Assembly: GCA_023664605.1 (NCBI GenBank)
Contig: JAMPFF010000008.1
Location: 26,494-90,493 of the forward strand
Direction of reading: 5' to 3'
DNA length: 64,000 bases
DNA from: Clostridium sp.
Lineage (GTDB): Bacteria > Bacillota > Clostridia > Lachnospirales > Lachnospiraceae
The translations under genes were made by a program, and so were the position numbers. Below the pieces are notes generated by a model, which saw nothing but the letters and a program-made list of their open reading frames with translations, did not search any database and was not told where the DNA came from. Each line of letters begins with the position of its first letter. The stretch's first letter is position 1. Shown piece by piece: positions 61,764 through 64,000 of this stretch.

Positions 61764-61894
61764 GTGTGAAAAATCACACTGATGTGCTGATTTTTCACAC
61801 GGCAATTTGTGCCGGAGCGTCACAAATATGCCTTGATGGCAGACGCAAATCTGATATTTGCGTCGCCCCGTCGCGAAAACGCTCCGGAATGGAG
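61764..61894 (+). ncRNA. Structured leader element, copy 3 (before argC)
   Basis: Hairpin GTGTGAAAAATCA/TGATTTTTCACAC (61764-61800), then GGCAATTTGTG (61801-61811) pairing with CACAAATATGCC (61821-61832). The loop CCGGAGCGT (61812-61820) is complementary over 9 bases to ACGCTCCGG (61879-61887). GACGCAAAT/ATTTGCGTC forms the middle hairpin (about 61842-61864). It ends at the ribosome site AATGGAG (61888-61894), 6 bases before the argC ATG. Nearly identical to the ridA copy in its 3' 80 bases. Confidence 0.75.
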
Positions 61895-61900
61895 ATTATT

Positions 61901-62968
61901 ATGATTAAAGCAGGAATTATCGGGGCGACCGGATATGCGGGCGCAGAACTTGTCAGAATTTTGACGGCGCATAAGGACGTTGAAATCGTATGGTATGGTT
62001 CGAGAAGTTATATAGATAAGAAATATGCGCAGGTCTATCAGAATATGTTTCAGATTGTGGACGCCGCGTGTATGGATGATAATATGGAAGAACTGGCGAA
62101 TCAGGCGGACGTTATTTTTACCGCGACGCCGCAAGGGCTTTGCGCGTCACTGGTAAATGACGATATATTATCGAAAACGAAGATTGTGGACTTGAGCGCC
62201 GATTTTAGAATCAAAGACGTGTCGGTCTATGAAAAGTGGTACGGCATCGAGCATAAGTCGCCGCAGTATATAGAAGAGGCGGTGTACGGGCTGTGCGAAT
62301 TAAACCGTGAGGATGTAAAAAAGGCAAGGCTTGTGGCAAATCCGGGCTGCTATACGACGTGTTCCATTTTAACGGCGTATCCATTGGTAAAAGAAGGGCT
62401 GATTGATGCGGATACGCTGATTATTGACGCCAAAAGCGGTACGTCGGGAGCCGGACGGGGCGCAAAAGTGCCGAACCTTTACTGTGAAGTCAATGAAAAT
62501 ATCAAGGCATACGGCGTGGCAGCCCACAGACATACGCCTGAAATTGAGGAACAGCTTGGCTATGCGGCAGGCAGGACATTTACGCTTAACTTTACCCCGC
62601 ATCTTGTACCGATGAACAGAGGCATTCTGGTAACAGAATACGCGACGCTTCTGCCGGTGAAAAAGGCGGATGGAAGCAGTGCACTCCCGGATTATGAGCA
62701 GATTAAGGCGGTATACGATAAATATTATCAGAATGAAAAGTTTGTCCGCGTTCTGGAAAAAGGCGTCTGTCCGGAAACGAGATGGGTAGAGGGCAGCAAT
62801 TATGTGGACATTAATTTTGTCATTGATGAAAGAACCGGACGCATCATTATGATGGGCGCGCTGGATAACCTTGTAAAAGGCGCGGCGGGTCAGGCGGTGC
62901 AGAATATGAATCTGATGTTCGGACTGCCGGAGGATGAGGGACTGGAACTGGTTCCCGTATTCCCGTAA
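61901..62968 (+). CDS. argC: N-acetyl-gamma-glutamyl-phosphate reductase
   Basis: 355 residues: IKAGIIGATGYAGAELVRIL (NADPH site), ATPQGLCASLVNDDIL, VDLSADFRIKD, VYGLCELNREDVKKARLVAN, PGCYTTCSILTAYPL with the catalytic Cys, and HRHTPEIEEQLG with the catalytic His. ATG 61901 is set by the leader ribosome site; the 45 upstream in-frame codons are translated leader. First gene of argC-GNAT-argJ. The leader is about 410 bases from the promoter at 61454-61482. Confidence 0.97.
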   Translation: MIKAGIIGATGYAGAELVRILTAHKDVEIVWYGSRSYIDKKYAQVYQNMFQIVDAACMDDNMEELANQADVIFTATPQGLCASLVNDDILSKTKIVDLSADFRIKDVSVYEKWYGIEHKSPQYIEEAVYGLCELNREDVKKARLVANPGCYTTCSILTAYPLVKEGLIDADTLIIDAKSGTSGAGRGAKVPNLYCEVNENIKAYGVAAHRHTPEIEEQLGYAAGRTFTLNFTPHLVPMNRGILVTEYATLLPVKKADGSSALPDYEQIKAVYDKYYQNEKFVRVLEKGVCPETRWVEGSNYVDINFVIDERTGRIIMMGALDNLVKGAAGQAVQNMNLMFGLPEDEGLELVPVFP

Positions 62969-63058
62969 GCCAGGCTGAAAATCAAAGAGTTTGGCAATGA
63001 GTTTGCCGAGCTTACGGCATCATCTAAACTCACAGCAAAAGAAAGGCATGGTACGATT

Positions 63059-63505
63059 ATGATAAGGGTAATGACGATAGCGGATTATGACGGCGTGCGC
63101 AGTCTTTGGATGACGATTAAAGGATTCGGCATTCGCAGCGTGGACGATTCAAGAGAGGGCGTGGAGGCGTTTTTAAAAAGAAACCCGACCACCAGCGTCG
63201 TCGCCATAGAGGACGGGAAAATCGTGGGTTCTATCTTATGCGGACACGATGGCAGAAGAGGCTGCCTTTATCATGTCTGTGTGGCAAAAGATTACAGAAT
63301 GCGCGGTATCGGCAAAGAGATGGTTATATTCTGCATGAACGCTCTGAAAGCGGAACATATCAATAAAGTTTCCCTGATTGCCTTTACCAGAAACGATATC
63401 GGCAACGCCTTCTGGAAAAGAATCGGCTGGACAAAGCGGGAGGATTTGAATTATTATGATTTTACGCTGAATGAGGATAATATTACGGCGTTTATAGAGG
63501 AATAA
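63059..63505 (+). CDS. GNAT-family N-acetyltransferase
   Basis: 148 residues with the acetyl-CoA fold: IADYDGVRSLWMTIKGFGIR, VVAIEDGKIVGSILCGHDGR, LYHVCVAKDYRMRGIGKEMV with the R-x-x-G-x-G loop, and NDIGNAFWKRIGWTKREDLN. It lies between argC and argJ. An ArgA-like glutamate acetylase role is imaginable but argJ normally supplies acetylglutamate; substrate undecided. Confidence 0.88.
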   Translation: MIRVMTIADYDGVRSLWMTIKGFGIRSVDDSREGVEAFLKRNPTTSVVAIEDGKIVGSILCGHDGRRGCLYHVCVAKDYRMRGIGKEMVIFCMNALKAEHINKVSLIAFTRNDIGNAFWKRIGWTKREDLNYYDFTLNEDNITAFIEE

Positions 63506-63531
63506 CCCTACACACGAAAGGAGCAGTTACC

Positions 63532-64000
63532 ATGAATATCATAGAGGGCGGTGTTACCGCGGCAAAAGGATTTGAAGCGGCAGGCGTTGAAGCTGCCATT
63601 AAATATCAAAACAGAAAGGACATGGCGCTTATTTACAGTGAGACGCCGTGCATAGCGGCGGGTGTTTTTACAAGCAATATGGTAAAAGCGGCGCCTGTTT
63701 TATGGGATAGGGAGATTGTAGCGCATTCCCCCGCGGTACACGCGGTTGTCGTGAACGCGGGCGTCGCCAACGCCTGTACCGGACATGAGGGGTACGAGTG
63801 TTGTAAAAAAACCGCAAAAGCGGCGGCGGATTGTTTGCAGATTCCCGAAGATTCCGTGCTTGTGGCGTCTACCGGCGTTATCGGTACGCAGATTCCGGTG
63901 GAAAAAATCGCGGCGGGCGTAAAGAAACTGACAGAAGCGAAAAAAGATACCATCGAAGCGGGAAAACAGGCGGCGGAAGCGACTATGACGACCGATACGA
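63532..64000 (+). CDS. argJ: Glutamate N-acetyltransferase / ornithine acetyltransferase, N-terminal part
   Basis: Starts at ATG 63532 after GAAAGGAGCAG and runs off the right edge after 156 codons. Family marks in the visible part: GGVTAAKGFEAAGVEAAIKY, GVFTSNMVKAAPV, VVVNAGVANACTG and STGVIGTQIPVEKI; the window ends in MTTDT. The self-cleavage site Thr lies beyond the edge. ArgJ recycles the acetyl group between ornithine and glutamate. Confidence 0.95.
   Translation, partial: MNIIEGGVTAAKGFEAAGVEAAIKYQNRKDMALIYSETPCIAAGVFTSNMVKAAPVLWDREIVAHSPAVHAVVVNAGVANACTGHEGYECCKKTAKAAADCLQIPEDSVLVASTGVIGTQIPVEKIAAGVKKLTEAKKDTIEAGKQAAEATMTTDT

Noticed and set aside
61766-61900. N-terminal extension of ArgC by 45 residues
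   Set aside because: The codons cover the leader element shared with ridA; the NADPH motif begins directly after ATG 61901.

Overview
The window looks like chromosomal DNA of a spore-forming member of the Clostridia, most likely a Lachnospiraceae bacterium. The reasons are spoVAD and spoVAE, DUF5721, HAAS/DUF4097, DUF3021-LytTR and DegV proteins, strong AGGAGG ribosome sites, TTGACA/TATAAT promoters and a moderate G+C content. I cannot name a species. No rRNA gene, intact tRNA, CRISPR array or complete insertion sequence was recognised.

Layout. 1-5.4 kb: the end of an ABC exporter, a chemoreceptor, and a PadR-HAAS-DUF4097-PspC envelope operon. 5.5-8.2 kb (minus): an ABC-2 exporter with LytTR regulator and DUF3021 partner, with likely LytTR direct repeats upstream. 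8.5-12.9 kb: an A+T-rich accessory stretch with two phosphatases, an Rpn-type nuclease, a HAD hydrolase and an orphan. 13-18.2 kb: MarR plus a heterodimeric ABC exporter behind a structured leader, then a CmpB-like protein. 18.4-25.3 kb: an A+T-rich defence-like island with a small RNA gene made of covarying 36-nt repeats, a decayed tRNA half, an MmeI-type restriction-modification enzyme, a Ser/Thr kinase fused to an unrecognised zinc-motif domain, a PD-(D/E)XK-like nuclease, a broken ORF and an alarmone-hydrolase-like HD protein. 25.4-29.2 kb: ECF sigma, its membrane partner and an ABC-2 transporter. 29.2-34.6 kb: GH53 galactanase, MATE, AraC, DUF4430 lipoprotein and an ECF S component. 34.6-38.1 kb: small orphans and a second ECF sigma/anti-sigma pair split by an inverted-repeat element. 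38.2-43.6 kb: a membrane glycosyltransferase, AraC with L-rhamnose isomerase, and YitT. 43.7-50.6 kb: Suv3-like helicase, phosphopantetheinyl transferase, and spoVAD and spoVAE separated by GH2, an orphan and ridA. 50.7-55.3 kb: an HTH/HipA-like pair and a third ECF sigma operon. 55.5-59.8 kb: DegV, an Rpn-like relative, a flippase remnant and a second chemoreceptor. 59.8-64 kb: DUF1294 and the divergent arginine genes argG / argC-GNAT-argJ.

The most unusual signal is non-coding. A structured 5' leader occurs in three full copies (before the PadR gene, ridA and argC) and one partial copy (before degV). It is a bulged stem whose loop is complementary to a segment just upstream of the ribosome site, and both the stem and the long-range pairing change together between copies. 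Second is the 36-nt-repeat small RNA next to the restriction-kinase-nuclease island. Several other folded or repeated elements are described below. All assignments come from reading the sequence; no database search or folding program was run.
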